Part shown: positions 1-8,950 of the stretch, piece by piece
Layout of the letters: each line of letters opens with the position of its first letter
Numbering within the stretch: the stretch's first letter is position 1
Source: Hafnia alvei
GTDB taxonomy: Bacteria; Pseudomonadota; Gammaproteobacteria; Enterobacterales; Enterobacteriaceae
Assembly (NCBI RefSeq): GCF_964063325.1
Contig: NZ_OZ061315.1
Location: 248,001-312,000, forward strand
Direction: 5' to 3'
DNA: 64,000 bases
Program-made: the position numbers and the translations under genes
Notes under the pieces: generated by a model
Database searches by the model: none
What the model was told of the DNA's origin: nothing
The model's input: the letters and a program-made list of their open reading frames with translations, nothing else

Positions 1-1
1 C

Positions 2-913
2 ATCGCCTGTGGTGCCATCTCTGGCTTCCATGCGTTTATCGGTTCTGGCACCACGCCAAAACAGATCGACAAATGGAGCGATATCCTGCCGGTTGGCTTT
101 GGTGCGATGCTGGCAGAGTGCGTAGTTGGCGTGATGGCGCTGATCGCAGCAACCTCTCTGCATCCTGCTGACTACTTTGCGATTAACTCTAGCGCAGAAG
201 CGTGGGCTGGGTTAGGCATGGAAGTGGTTCACTTGCCGAAACTGAGCCAAGAGATTGGTTTGGATCTTTATGGCCGTACCGGTGGTGCCGTTACGCTAGC
301 GGTAGGTATGACGGATATCTTTATTCGTGTGCCGTGGTTTAGCAATTTGGCCTCCTACTTCTTCCAGTTCGTTATCATGTTTGAAGCGGTATTTATCCTG
401 ACCGCGGTTGATTCCGGTACTCGTGTTGCGCGTTACCTGCTGCAAGATTTCTTGGGTGACCTGTGGGCTCCGCTGAAACGTACTGACTGGCTGCCAGGTT
501 CAATCTTCTGCTCTATCATCGCCTGTGCGCTGTGGGGCTACCTGCTGAACTCCGGTGATATTAACTCGGTGTGGGCGTTGTTTGGTGTGTCCAACCAGTT
601 GATGGCTTCTGTTGGTCTGATTATCGGTGCAACAATTATCCTGCGCTTGGCGACCAAACGCGTGTATATGCTGACCTGTGTTATCCCGTTAGCGTATCTG
701 TTCGTGACCGTAAACTATGCCGGTTACTGGATGATTAAAAACGTCTATTTCAACTCTGCGGCGAAAGGTTACAACATCTTCAACGGCACCATCTCAATCA
801 TCATGATGGTTCTGGGTGTGATTATCCTGATCTCTGCTCTGCGTAAATGGCGTGAACTGTGGGATGTACGTGGAAAAGAACTGCGTGCTGAACAGACGGC
901 GGCAACAGCATAA
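2..913 (+). CDS. CstA-family membrane transporter, C-terminal part
   Basis: The 5' end lies outside the window; 303 residues to the stop are visible in an open frame from base 2. The N-terminal visible stretch (IACGAISGFHAFIGSGTTPK) matches the signature region of CstA/BtsT carbon-starvation transporters, and VDSGTRVARYLLQD matches their conserved FILTAxDxGTR motif. Several hydrophobic segments follow, so this is an inner-membrane protein. E. coli members take up peptides (CstA) or pyruvate (BtsT). This one diverges clearly from both between and after the motifs and has a short C-terminus, so I do not assign substrate or symbol. The gene ends at a strong terminator. Confidence 0.85.
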   Translation: MACGAISGFHAFIGSGTTPKQIDKWSDILPVGFGAMLAECVVGVMALIAATSLHPADYFAINSSAEAWAGLGMEVVHLPKLSQEIGLDLYGRTGGAVTLAVGMTDIFIRVPWFSNLASYFFQFVIMFEAVFILTAVDSGTRVARYLLQDFLGDLWAPLKRTDWLPGSIFCSIIACALWGYLLNSGDINSVWALFGVSNQLMASVGLIIGATIILRLATKRVYMLTCVIPLAYLFVTVNYAGYWMIKNVYFNSAAKGYNIFNGTISIIMMVLGVIILISALRKWRELWDVRGKELRAEQTAATA

Positions 914-937
914 ATAATTAAGTTTTACTACTCTCTT

Positions 938-967
938 AAACGGCCGATTTATCGGCCGTTTATTTTT
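938..967 (+). terminator. Intrinsic terminator after the CstA-family gene
   Basis: A perfect 11-bp stem (AAACGGCCGAT / ATCGGCCGTTT) with a 2-base gap in the loop is followed by a T-rich tract. It separates the transporter from the DedA gene. Confidence 0.85.
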
Positions 968-1034
968 GGTTAATCCACAACGCCGCTTTGATGCCGTATC
1001 CTGCTAAGACAACCCTAATCAAGAGAACGGCATC

Positions 1035-1565
1035 GTGACGTTAGATAGCATTATTCAGGTAGTGGTTGAATTTGTTCGCAACCATGAACATTGGGCTATT
1101 CCGATTGTTTTCTTTTTAGCTTTCGGCGAGTCGCTGGCATTTTTGTCACTATTGTTACCCGCCACGGTAATTCTGCTTGGGTTAGGTGCGCTGGTAGGAG
1201 AAAGCGGGATCGCATTCTGGCCACTATGGATTGCCGCTAGCGTCGGCGCTTTTATGGGCGATTGGGTCTCATACTGGTTTGGCGATCGCTATCAGCATCA
1301 GGTTGAGCACATGTGGCCGCTTTCTCGTCATCCGCATTTGATGGTGCGCGGACATGCATTCTTTGAACGCTGGGGAACCTGGGGCGTATTTATTGGCCGG
1401 TTTTTTGGCCCACTGCGTGCCGTTGTTCCTCTGGTGGCGGGGATTTGCGGGATGCCGAAGCGGTATTTTCAACTGGCAAATTTACTCTCGGCCATCGTTT
1501 GGGGATTCGCCATGTTGGCTCCCGGCGCTTTTGGCATTCAATGGCTGAACGGCTGGCTTGATTAA
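1035..1565 (+). CDS. DedA-family membrane protein
   Basis: A 176-residue inner-membrane protein with four or five hydrophobic segments. Family signatures are visible: the acidic residue in FGES (E32), and GRFFGPLR (residues 121-128), the F/Y-x-G-R-x-x-P-x-R motif of DedA proteins. Family members are linked to lipid-carrier (undecaprenyl phosphate, phosphatidylethanolamine) flipping and membrane-potential homeostasis; which applies here cannot be read from sequence. The start is GTG at 1035, with a purine-rich AAGAGAA just upstream. It stands alone between the transporter and rmuC. Confidence 0.85.
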   Translation: MTLDSIIQVVVEFVRNHEHWAIPIVFFLAFGESLAFLSLLLPATVILLGLGALVGESGIAFWPLWIAASVGAFMGDWVSYWFGDRYQHQVEHMWPLSRHPHLMVRGHAFFERWGTWGVFIGRFFGPLRAVVPLVAGICGMPKRYFQLANLLSAIVWGFAMLAPGAFGIQWLNGWLD

Positions 1566-1686
1566 GTTTCGCTGGGTTTTATAGCACTTTGCGTACTGCT
1601 TCGCAGACTTTGCTTACTCGCTCTGGACATCCATACAGTATATTATTACCGTGACGTTCAGAAAAAGTCATCAAGGTGGAGGCAGG

Positions 1687-3219
1687 GTGGATTCCAGCAT
1701 ATTTTATGGTTTAGCGGGCGGCGTTGTCGGCCTGCTGCTGGGTTGGTTACTGGCAAGTTTGCGTATGCAACAGCATCGATTGACGCTGGAAGGCGATTTG
1801 CGCCTGCATCAGCAGGAAATTACGCAGCTTCAGCAAGAACAGCAAACGCTGATACAGCAACGCCAGCAGCAAGAACAACAGGTGCGAGAAAAAGAACAAG
1901 AACTACGCACGTTGTATAGCCAATTTGCAGCGACGCAGGAGAAGTTAAACCAACAGTCGATCTGGCGTGATGAATATGAACAACTCAATCAAGAACTTCG
2001 CGCTCTGCGCGAAGTCAACAGCGCGCAGGAGGCCGAACTGCGCGAAGTGACGATTCGCTTAGAAGAAACTCGACTGGGGGCTGAAGAAAAGCAGCGCTTG
2101 CTGATTAACAGCGAGCAGCGCCTGAGTGCCCAGTTTGAAAATCTCGCTAACCGTATTTTTGAGCAGAGTGGAAAGCGTGTTGAAGAACAAAATCGGCAAA
2201 GCCTGAATGGCTTGCTAAGCCCGTTGCGTGAACAGCTCGATGGTTTTCGTCGTCAGGTTCAAGAGAGCTTTGGGCAAGAATCGCGTGAGCGACATACGCT
2301 GGCTCATGAAATTCGCAATCTCCAGCAGTTGAATGCGCAAATGGCGCGCGAAGCCGTTAACCTGACCAAGGCCTTGAAAGGGGACAATAAAACGCAAGGT
2401 AACTGGGGTGAGGTGGTACTCAGCCGCGTTTTAGAGGCCTCGGGCCTGCGTGAAGGATATGAATATCAAACGCAGGTGAGTGTGCAGGTTGGAGTGAATA
2501 ACCGCATGCAGCCGGATGTGATTGTGCGTCTTCCGCAGGGTAAAGACGTGGTGGTTGATGCCAAGATGTCGCTGGTGGCTTATGAGCGTTACTTTAATGC
2601 CGAGGATGACGCAGTGAGAGAACTCGCTTTGCAAGAACATGTCGCCTCGGTTAAAGGACATATTCGCCAGCTAGGGCGTAAAGATTATCAGCAGCTCCCC
2701 GGGTTGCGTTCGCTGGATTATGTCTTGATGTTTATCCCCGTCGAGCCTGCTTTCTTGGCTGCTATCGATCGCGAGCCAGAACTGATTAGCGAAGCATTGC
2801 GACATAACATTATGCTGGTTAGTCCAACGACCTTACTGGTTGCGTTGCGTACTATCAGTAATTTGTGGCGCTATGAACATCAAAGCCAAAATGCGCAGAA
2901 GATCGCCGAACGTGCATCGAAGCTATACGACAAAATGCGTTTATTCGTTGATGATATGGAATCTCTTGGGCAGAGTCTGGATAAGTCACAGGCAAGTTAT
3001 CGTCAGGCAATGAACAAACTGGCGCAAGGCCGTGGTAATCTGATAGGACAAGTCGAGAGTTTCCGTACTCTGGGAGTGGAAGTGAAACGGCCAATTAGCC
3101 CTTCACTTGCTGAAGAAGCCCGACTGGAAAATGAACCCGAAGATGAGGAGTTTGCTGAACCTGCGGATTACGCTGCACAGCAACCTGCCATAAGAGTCGC
3201 TAACGGACTCGATGATTAA
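1687..3219 (+). CDS. rmuC: DNA recombination protein RmuC
   Basis: RmuC limits short-inversion recombination and carries a predicted nuclease-like domain. The protein has an N-terminal membrane anchor (GLAGGVVGLLLGWLLASL), a glutamine-rich coiled coil over roughly residues 25-150, then the conserved core (NLANRIFE, LKGDNKTQGNWGEVVL, PDVIVRLP, DYVLMFIPVEPAFL) and an acidic tail. I chose GTG 1687 (510 residues) because GGAGG lies at 1678-1682 and the N-terminus then aligns with E. coli RmuC; an in-frame GTG at 1651 would add 12 residues. It is longer than E. coli RmuC (about 475), mainly in the coiled coil. Confidence 0.92.
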   Translation: MDSSIFYGLAGGVVGLLLGWLLASLRMQQHRLTLEGDLRLHQQEITQLQQEQQTLIQQRQQQEQQVREKEQELRTLYSQFAATQEKLNQQSIWRDEYEQLNQELRALREVNSAQEAELREVTIRLEETRLGAEEKQRLLINSEQRLSAQFENLANRIFEQSGKRVEEQNRQSLNGLLSPLREQLDGFRRQVQESFGQESRERHTLAHEIRNLQQLNAQMAREAVNLTKALKGDNKTQGNWGEVVLSRVLEASGLREGYEYQTQVSVQVGVNNRMQPDVIVRLPQGKDVVVDAKMSLVAYERYFNAEDDAVRELALQEHVASVKGHIRQLGRKDYQQLPGLRSLDYVLMFIPVEPAFLAAIDREPELISEALRHNIMLVSPTTLLVALRTISNLWRYEHQSQNAQKIAERASKLYDKMRLFVDDMESLGQSLDKSQASYRQAMNKLAQGRGNLIGQVESFRTLGVEVKRPISPSLAEEARLENEPEDEEFAEPADYAAQQPAIRVANGLDD

Positions 3220-3322
3220 CACTGCTCCTTGCTTCGACTAGGCCGAGCACTGTTCGCACCACCGAACAGCGCTTAATCGCGTAGATTCACAATCAATCAG
3301 ATTAAAAGCAGGCTAAGAAAAA

Positions 3323-4078
3323 ATGGTAGATCAAACGCCGGAAACCACTCATTTCGGTTTCAAAACCGTCGCCACCACTGAAAAAGCGAGCAAAGTTGCT
3401 CAGGTATTCCACTCCGTTGCGGCAAAATACGACTTGATGAATGATCTCATGTCATTTGGCATCCATCGGGTTTGGAAGCGTTTTACCATTGATTGCAGCG
3501 GCGTTCGTCGTGGGCAAAAGGTGCTTGATCTTGCCGGTGGTACGGGCGATCTGGCAGCGAAATTTTCACGCATTGTGGGCGAGCAGGGCGAAGTTGTTCT
3601 GGCGGATATCAACGACTCCATGTTGAAGATTGGTCGCGAAAAACTGCGCAATCTGGGCGTGATCGGCAATATCAACTACGTTCAAGCAAACGCTGAAGCG
3701 TTGCCGTTCCCTGATAATCATTTTGACTGCATTACCATTGCTTTTGGCCTGCGTAACGTGACCGATAAAGATAAAGCGCTGCGCTCTATGTATCGCGTGT
3801 TGAAGCCGGGTGGACGCTTGCTGGTGCTGGAGTTCTCTAAGCCATTACTCGAGCCACTGAATAAAGCCTATGATGCTTATTCATTCCACATCTTGCCAAA
3901 AATCGGCGAGCTGGTTGCCCATGATTCTGAAAGCTATCGCTATTTGGCAGAATCTATCCGTATGCATCCCGATCAAGAAACGCTGAAATCTATGATGGAT
4001 GACGCAGGTTTTGAAAACACCACGTATTTCAACTTAACCGGTGGGATTGTTGCTCTACATCGTGGTTACAAGTTTTAA
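3323..4078 (+). CDS. ubiE: Ubiquinone/menaquinone C-methyltransferase UbiE
   Basis: SAM-dependent methyltransferase that C-methylates the benzoquinol ring of ubiquinone precursors and demethylmenaquinol. The class I SAM-binding motif VLDLAGGTGD is at residues 67-76, and the UbiE signatures FGLRNVTD (141-148) and VLKPGGRLLVLEFSKP follow. The length of 251 matches the family. It leads a compact ubi cluster: ubiJ begins 13 bases after the stop and ubiB overlaps ubiJ, so the three are very likely one operon. Confidence 0.98.
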   Translation: MVDQTPETTHFGFKTVATTEKASKVAQVFHSVAAKYDLMNDLMSFGIHRVWKRFTIDCSGVRRGQKVLDLAGGTGDLAAKFSRIVGEQGEVVLADINDSMLKIGREKLRNLGVIGNINYVQANAEALPFPDNHFDCITIAFGLRNVTDKDKALRSMYRVLKPGGRLLVLEFSKPLLEPLNKAYDAYSFHILPKIGELVAHDSESYRYLAESIRMHPDQETLKSMMDDAGFENTTYFNLTGGIVALHRGYKF

Positions 4079-4091
4079 CTGAAGGATCGTT

Positions 4092-4709
4092 ATGCTGACC
4101 CCATTGCTAAACCCATTATTGACTGGTGCGATTGAAACGGCGCTCAACCGAATCTTGTACCGCGATCGGGCGCTAAACAGCGCTCGTCAGCGCCTAACAG
4201 GTAAAGTGCTGGGGGTTTTCGTCAATGAAATAAACTCGCCGCTCTATTTGGCTTTTAGTGAAAGCCGCTTGGATGTTTTAGGCGCATGGGAAGACAACAC
4301 GGATTGCAGCGTCACGACGAGGTTATCCGTGTTACCTGAACTGCGCGATCGCCAGCAACTGACTGCGCTTATTCGTTCCGGTGATCTAAACGTAGAAGGC
4401 GATATTCAGGTGGTGCAGCAGTTCATCGGCCTGCTGGATTTAGCTGAATGGGATCCTGCTGAGCTGCTAGCGCCGTACACGGGCGATATTGTTGCTCAGG
4501 GGATGAGCCAGTTTTTGCGTAAAGGCGCCAGCTTTATCGCCACGGGTTGTAAACGCCAACAGCAGTATATTGGCCAAGCGATGACCGAAGAGTGGCGTGT
4601 GGCTCCGGGTGCATTAGAAGCAGCGTGGTTTAATGACGAGGTTGATGCCGTCAATCGTCAGACGGAAAGTCTGGATAAGCGACTTTCACAGCTTGAGGAC
4701 AAGGTATGA
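4092..4709 (+). CDS. ubiJ: Ubiquinone biosynthesis accessory factor UbiJ
   Basis: A 205-residue protein with an N-terminal SCP2-like lipid-binding domain (about residues 15-120; LSVLPELRDRQQLTALIRSGDL and EGDIQVVQQF are conserved with E. coli YigP/UbiJ) and a C-terminal coiled segment ending LDKRLSQLEDKV. UbiJ works with UbiK in the soluble ubiquinone-synthesis complex, presenting hydrophobic intermediates. A ribosome site GAAGGA precedes ATG 4092. Its last codons overlap the ubiB start. In E. coli the 3' part of this locus also encodes the EsrE RNA; I cannot tell whether that is present here. Confidence 0.95.
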   Translation: MLTPLLNPLLTGAIETALNRILYRDRALNSARQRLTGKVLGVFVNEINSPLYLAFSESRLDVLGAWEDNTDCSVTTRLSVLPELRDRQQLTALIRSGDLNVEGDIQVVQQFIGLLDLAEWDPAELLAPYTGDIVAQGMSQFLRKGASFIATGCKRQQQYIGQAMTEEWRVAPGALEAAWFNDEVDAVNRQTESLDKRLSQLEDKV

Positions 4710-6340
4710 CGCCAACGGAACTGTGCCGCTTTTATTTGATTGTTCGTGTTTTCCTCACATACGGCCTCGATGAACTGATCCCGAAAATGCGCATTACCTT
4801 GCCGTTGCGCATGGGCAGGCATTTGCTGTTTTGGATGCGTAACAAGCATAAAGACAAGCCTCTAGGCGAACGCCTGCGTTTGGCATTACAGGAGTTAGGG
4901 CCGGTTTGGATTAAGTTTGGCCAGATGATGTCGACCCGACGCGACCTGTTCCCGCCAACGATCGCCGATCAACTGGCGCTGCTTCAGGATCGTGTTGCGC
5001 CTTTTGATGGTGCTCTTGCTCGCAAGCAAATTGAAGATTCAATGGGCGGTCCGCTTGAGCAATGGTTTGATGATTTCGACCAAAACGCGCTGGCTTCGGC
5101 TTCTATCGCTCAGGTTCATACGGCTAAATTAAAAGAAAACGGTCGCGAGATCGTTCTGAAAGTGATTCGCCCCGATATTCTGCCCATTATCAAAGCTGAC
5201 GTGCGCCTGATGTACCGTTTTGCGGGTTGGGTTCCGAAGCTGATGCCGGATGGCCGTCGCTTACGCCCGCGTGAAGTGGTGCGTGAATACGAAAAAACGT
5301 TGTTGGATGAGCTCAATTTGCTGCGAGAAGCGGCGAACGCTATTCAGCTGCGTCGTAATTTCGAAGACAGCCCAATGCTGTATGTTCCCGAGATTTACTC
5401 TGATTACTGCCGTGAAAATGTGTTGGTGATGGAGAGAATCTACGGTATTCCGGTGTCTGATTTGCCTGCTTTACATGCGCAAAACACCAATATGAAACTG
5501 TTGGCCGAGCGCGGTGTGCAGGTCTTCTTTACTCAGGTATTCCGCGATAGTTTCTTCCATGCAGATATGCACCCTGGCAATATTTTTGTCAGCTATGAAC
5601 ACCCGGAGAATCCGCAGTATATCGGTATAGATTGCGGCATCGTGGGCAGCTTGAACAAAGACGATAAACGCTATCTGGCAGAAAACTTCATTGCGTTCTT
5701 CAATCGTGATTACCGTAAGGTTGCAGAGCTGCACGTTGACTCAGGTTGGGTTCCGCGTGATACCAACATTGAAGATTTTGAGTTTGCTATTCGTACGGTG
5801 TGTGAACCTATTTTCGAAAAGCCATTGGCCGAAATCTCGTTTGGTCATGTGCTGCTAAATCTGTTCAATACTGCGCGACGCTTCAACATGGAAGTGCAGC
5901 CGCAGTTGGTTCTATTGCAAAAAACACTGCTGTATGTGGAAGGATTGGGGCGTCAGCTTTATCCGCAGTTAGATCTGTGGACCACAGCCAAGCCTTTCTT
6001 AGAAACCTGGCTGCGCGATCAGGTGGGTATACCTGCGATTATTCGTTCTTTGAAAGAGAAAGCGCCGTTCTGGGCTGAAAAGCTGCCGGAACTGCCAGAG
6101 CTGTTCTATGACAGTCTGCAACAGCATAAAGCCTTGCAGCAGAGCGTCGATCGCGTATTCACACAGCTCGATAAACAACGTAATCGCCATGGACGTTCAC
6201 GATATTTGTTTGGGATTGGCGCTACACTATTATTGAGTGGTACGATTTTGGTTGCCGCGAAAATTGCTGTCTGGCCAGCTTGGGTTATTGCTGGCGGATG
6301 TGTGGCTTGGATCGCTGGATGGCGTTATACCCGCCAGTAG
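4706..6340 (+). CDS. ubiB: Ubiquinone biosynthesis regulatory kinase-like protein UbiB
   Basis: A 544-residue member of the UbiB/ADCK atypical kinase family required for ubiquinone synthesis. Visible hallmarks are the KxGQ motif (KFGQ, residues 70-73), the alanine-rich loop ALASASIAQVH, the catalytic-loop-like DMHPGNIF and the DxG-like GIDCGIVGS. Two C-terminal hydrophobic segments (about 495-540) anchor it in the inner membrane. ATG 4706 overlaps the ubiJ stop by four bases, which indicates translational coupling. Confidence 0.97.
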   Translation: MTPTELCRFYLIVRVFLTYGLDELIPKMRITLPLRMGRHLLFWMRNKHKDKPLGERLRLALQELGPVWIKFGQMMSTRRDLFPPTIADQLALLQDRVAPFDGALARKQIEDSMGGPLEQWFDDFDQNALASASIAQVHTAKLKENGREIVLKVIRPDILPIIKADVRLMYRFAGWVPKLMPDGRRLRPREVVREYEKTLLDELNLLREAANAIQLRRNFEDSPMLYVPEIYSDYCRENVLVMERIYGIPVSDLPALHAQNTNMKLLAERGVQVFFTQVFRDSFFHADMHPGNIFVSYEHPENPQYIGIDCGIVGSLNKDDKRYLAENFIAFFNRDYRKVAELHVDSGWVPRDTNIEDFEFAIRTVCEPIFEKPLAEISFGHVLLNLFNTARRFNMEVQPQLVLLQKTLLYVEGLGRQLYPQLDLWTTAKPFLETWLRDQVGIPAIIRSLKEKAPFWAEKLPELPELFYDSLQQHKALQQSVDRVFTQLDKQRNRHGRSRYLFGIGATLLLSGTILVAAKIAVWPAWVIAGGCVAWIAGWRYTRQ

Positions 6341-6405
6341 ATACCCAAAACGAGTAATTCATCGTTCCTAGCGCATACTTTTGGTTAATTGTTATTGGTT
6401 AGTAG

Positions 6406-6435
6406 TTCAATATTTCTGCGTGACTACCGTATAAT
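6406..6435 (+). promoter_or_regulatory. Probable promoter of tatABC
   Basis: A perfect TATAAT (6430-6435) lies about 40 bases before the tatA start. The best upstream -35 match is TTCAAT (6406-6411), 18 bases away and weak. The position in the 134-base ubiB-tatA gap supports a tat promoter here. Confidence 0.5.
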
Positions 6436-6474
6436 GCGGCGCACGAATAACCCCTATCAATAGAGGTGATTAAA

Positions 6475-6744
6475 ATGGGTGGTATCAGTATTTGGCAGTT
6501 GTTGATTATTGCAGTGATCGTAGTACTGCTGTTTGGTACTAACAAGCTGCGTACTCTGGGTTCCGATCTTGGTGCGTCAATCAAAGGTTTTAAAAAGGCG
6601 ATTGGTGATGAGGATAAAACTCCACCGTCGACTAACACAAACAGCACTGCGGCACCGCAGGATGCAGACTTTAAGTCTCTGTCTGAGCAGCAGCCTGAAG
6701 TGAAGAAAGAAGAATCTAAGAGCCAGAACAAAGAGCAGGTGTAA
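6475..6744 (+). CDS. tatA: Sec-independent protein translocase subunit TatA
   Basis: An 89-residue protein with a single N-terminal membrane span, the FGTNKLRTLGSDLGASIKGF amphipathic helix and a charged tail. TatA oligomers form the pore that exports folded twin-arginine proteins. I chose ATG 6475 because the protein then begins MGGISIWQ as in E. coli, with AGAGGTGAT upstream; an in-frame ATG nine bases earlier is less likely. It is followed by tatB after three bases. Confidence 0.97.
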   Translation: MGGISIWQLLIIAVIVVLLFGTNKLRTLGSDLGASIKGFKKAIGDEDKTPPSTNTNSTAAPQDADFKSLSEQQPEVKKEESKSQNKEQV

Positions 6745-6747
6745 GCC

Positions 6748-7302
6748 GTGTTTGACATCGGGTTTGGTGAGCTGCTGCTGGTAATGGTGATAGGTCTAGT
6801 TGTACTAGGCCCTGAACGTTTGCCTGTTGCAGTGCGTACGGTTGCCGGATGGATCAGGGCGCTGCGATCTCTTGCGGCCTCTGTTCAGAACGAACTGTCG
6901 CAAGAGTTAAAGCTTCAGGAACTGCAGGATAGTTTGAAGAAAGCCGAAAGCGCTGGTCTTCAGAATCTGACCCCTGAGCTAAAAGCCTCAATGGATGAGC
7001 TAAAAGAAGCCGCAGAGTCAATGAAGCGCAGTTATCAGACTCAGGTTGCTGAGCCTGTTACAAAGGCTGCTGAAACTATCCATAAACCGGATGTGACAGA
7101 CCCTGAAGCGTTTCACGACGAAGTCGATGCAGGCTTAAGAGAAGATGAACGCAAGCGTGCCGAAGCCGTCAAGGTTGAAGCAACCAATGTAACATCGGCT
7201 GAGCCGGTAGCCACAGAGGACGCTTTGGTCGATGCTGAAAAACCAGCAGTGAAAATGCCAGAGCAGCCTGTTCCCTCTCACTCTACAACAAGCGATCGTT
7301 AA
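6748..7302 (+). CDS. tatB: Sec-independent protein translocase subunit TatB
   Basis: A 184-residue protein starting with GTG. The N-terminus MFDIGFGELLLVMVIGLVVL is the typical TatB membrane span with the conserved E8, followed by the hinge GPERLPVAVRT and a long amphipathic, charged helix; the C-terminal 60 residues look disordered. TatB pairs with TatC to recognise twin-arginine signal peptides. It sits between tatA and tatC with three-base gaps on both sides. Confidence 0.97.
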   Translation: MFDIGFGELLLVMVIGLVVLGPERLPVAVRTVAGWIRALRSLAASVQNELSQELKLQELQDSLKKAESAGLQNLTPELKASMDELKEAAESMKRSYQTQVAEPVTKAAETIHKPDVTDPEAFHDEVDAGLREDERKRAEAVKVEATNVTSAEPVATEDALVDAEKPAVKMPEQPVPSHSTTSDR

Positions 7303-7305
7303 AGC

Positions 7306-8091
7306 ATGGCCGTTGATGATACCCAGCCTCTGATTAGCCATTTAATCGAGCTACGTAAGCGACTCTTAAATTCGATTATTTGTATTCTGGTGGTATTCCT
7401 GGCGCTGGTCTATTTTTCCAACGACATTTACCACCTGATTGCATCGCCGCTGATTAAGCAACTGCCGCAGGGCGCTAGCATGATCGCCACCGATGTTGCA
7501 TCGCCGTTCTTTACGCCGATTAAGCTAACGATGATGGTGTCGGTGTTTGTTTCTGCGCCGATGATTTTGTTCCAAATTTGGGCTTTTGTGGCTCCAGCCC
7601 TTTATAAGCATGAACGCCGTTTGCTGATGCCATTGCTGGTTTCAAGCTCGTTCTTGTTCTATTTAGGTATGGCGTTTGCCTACTTTATCGTGTTCCCACT
7701 GGCGTTTGGTTTCTTCGCGAAAACAGCACCGATTGGTGTGACAATCGCAACGGATATCAATAATTATCTCGATTTCGTTATGGCGCTCTTTATGGCGTTT
7801 GGCGTGTCGTTTGAGGTTCCGGTAGCCATTATTTTACTGTGCTGGAGCGGGGTGACTACGCCAGCGGAGTTAAAACAGAAACGCCCATACGTGATCGTGG
7901 GTGCCTTCGTGCTGGGCATGTTGCTCACGCCGCCTGACGTGTTCTCACAAACACTGCTGGCGATCCCAATGTGTATCTTGTTTGAAATCGGCGTGTTCTT
8001 CGCCCGGTTCTACGTGGGTAAACGTCGTTCTCGCAGTGACGAGGATCAGGGAAACGAAGAAGATACCGACGAGCAGTCAAAACAGGGCTGA
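7306..8091 (+). CDS. tatC: Sec-independent protein translocase subunit TatC
   Basis: A 261-residue polytopic inner-membrane protein with six predicted spans. Conserved TatC segments are visible: LISHLIELRKRLL near the N-terminus, VSAPMILFQIWAFVAPALYKHERR, FGVSFEVPV and LTPPDVFSQTLLAIPM. It is the primary receptor for twin-arginine signal peptides. The C-terminal tail is unusually acidic and polar (SRSDEDQGNEEDTDEQSKQG). Confidence 0.98.
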   Translation: MAVDDTQPLISHLIELRKRLLNSIICILVVFLALVYFSNDIYHLIASPLIKQLPQGASMIATDVASPFFTPIKLTMMVSVFVSAPMILFQIWAFVAPALYKHERRLLMPLLVSSSFLFYLGMAFAYFIVFPLAFGFFAKTAPIGVTIATDINNYLDFVMALFMAFGVSFEVPVAIILLCWSGVTTPAELKQKRPYVIVGAFVLGMLLTPPDVFSQTLLAIPMCILFEIGVFFARFYVGKRRSRSDEDQGNEEDTDEQSKQG

Positions 8092-8104
8092 CACAATAAG
8101 TGCC

Positions 8105-8132
8105 AGAGGCCGCCGAAAGGGCGGCCTCTTTA
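8105..8132 (+). terminator. Terminator-like hairpin between tatC and tatD
   Basis: A perfect 10-bp GC-rich stem (AGAGGCCGCC / GGCGGCCTCT, loop of five bases) is followed by a short T tract. It begins 14 bases after the tatC stop and ends 22 bases before tatD, so it probably reduces read-through into tatD. Confidence 0.7.
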
Positions 8133-8153
8133 CATGGTTTTTGGAGTGCTTTC

Positions 8154-8936
8154 ATGCTGGATATTGGCGTTAACTTAACAAGCAGTCAGTTTGCCAAAGA
8201 TGTTCCTCTGGTTGTTGAGCGGGCACGCACGGCTGGGGTGAACGCTATGCTGATCACCGGTACCGATGTGCATGAGAGCAAACGTGCTATCACCATGGCA
8301 CAGGAATATACAAATTACTGCTGGGCAACGGCCGGTGTTCATCCGCACAATGCCAGTTCGTGGAATAACCAATGCGCCGAGGAAATCGCCGCGTTGGCTG
8401 CTGTGCCTGAAGTGGTCGCCGTTGGAGAATGTGGTCTTGATTTTGACCGTAACTTTTCGACTCCAGATGAACAAGAGCGGGCTTTTACCGCCCAGTTGGC
8501 GTTAGCGTCAGAGCTCAACAAACCGCTGTTTTTGCATTGCCGTTCGGCACATGAAAAATTTATCGCTCTATTGCGTCCGTGGTTAGCCAAAATACCCGGC
8601 GCGGTAGTACATTGTTTTACCGGTAGCCGTGAAGAGCTGCATGAATGTTTGGATCTGGGGCTGTATATCGGCATCACCGGATGGGTTTGTGATGAGCGAC
8701 GTGGTCTCGAGCTGCGCGCCATGCTGCCCGAGATCCCAGCCGAGCGTCTATTGCTTGAAACGGACGCCCCCTATTTACTGCCGCGTGACTTAGAAAACAA
8801 ACCTAAATCGCGACGTAATGAACCCTGTTTCTTACCGCACATCGTTTCACAGGTCGCTGGCTGGCGTCAGCAGGATGTGGAGTGGTTAAAGCAGGTTACT
8901 GAAAATAATGCCCGCCAACTTTTTCGGCTGGAATGA
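8154..8936 (+). CDS. tatD: 3'-5' ssDNA/RNA exonuclease TatD
   Basis: A 260-residue TatD-family metal-dependent nuclease, the same length as E. coli TatD. Metal-site motifs visible are GECGLDF, LFLHCRSAHE, VVHCFTGS and LLETDAPYLLPRD. Like E. coli TatD it begins MLDIGVNLTSSQF, where most family members have an HxH motif. I chose ATG 8154 because it matches that N-terminus and has TTGGAGTG upstream; the open frame extends further up only through the terminator hairpin. It is not part of the export pore despite the tat name. Confidence 0.95.
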   Translation: MLDIGVNLTSSQFAKDVPLVVERARTAGVNAMLITGTDVHESKRAITMAQEYTNYCWATAGVHPHNASSWNNQCAEEIAALAAVPEVVAVGECGLDFDRNFSTPDEQERAFTAQLALASELNKPLFLHCRSAHEKFIALLRPWLAKIPGAVVHCFTGSREELHECLDLGLYIGITGWVCDERRGLELRAMLPEIPAERLLLETDAPYLLPRDLENKPKSRRNEPCFLPHIVSQVAGWRQQDVEWLKQVTENNARQLFRLE

Positions 8937-8950
8937 GTAAGGAGAATAAC

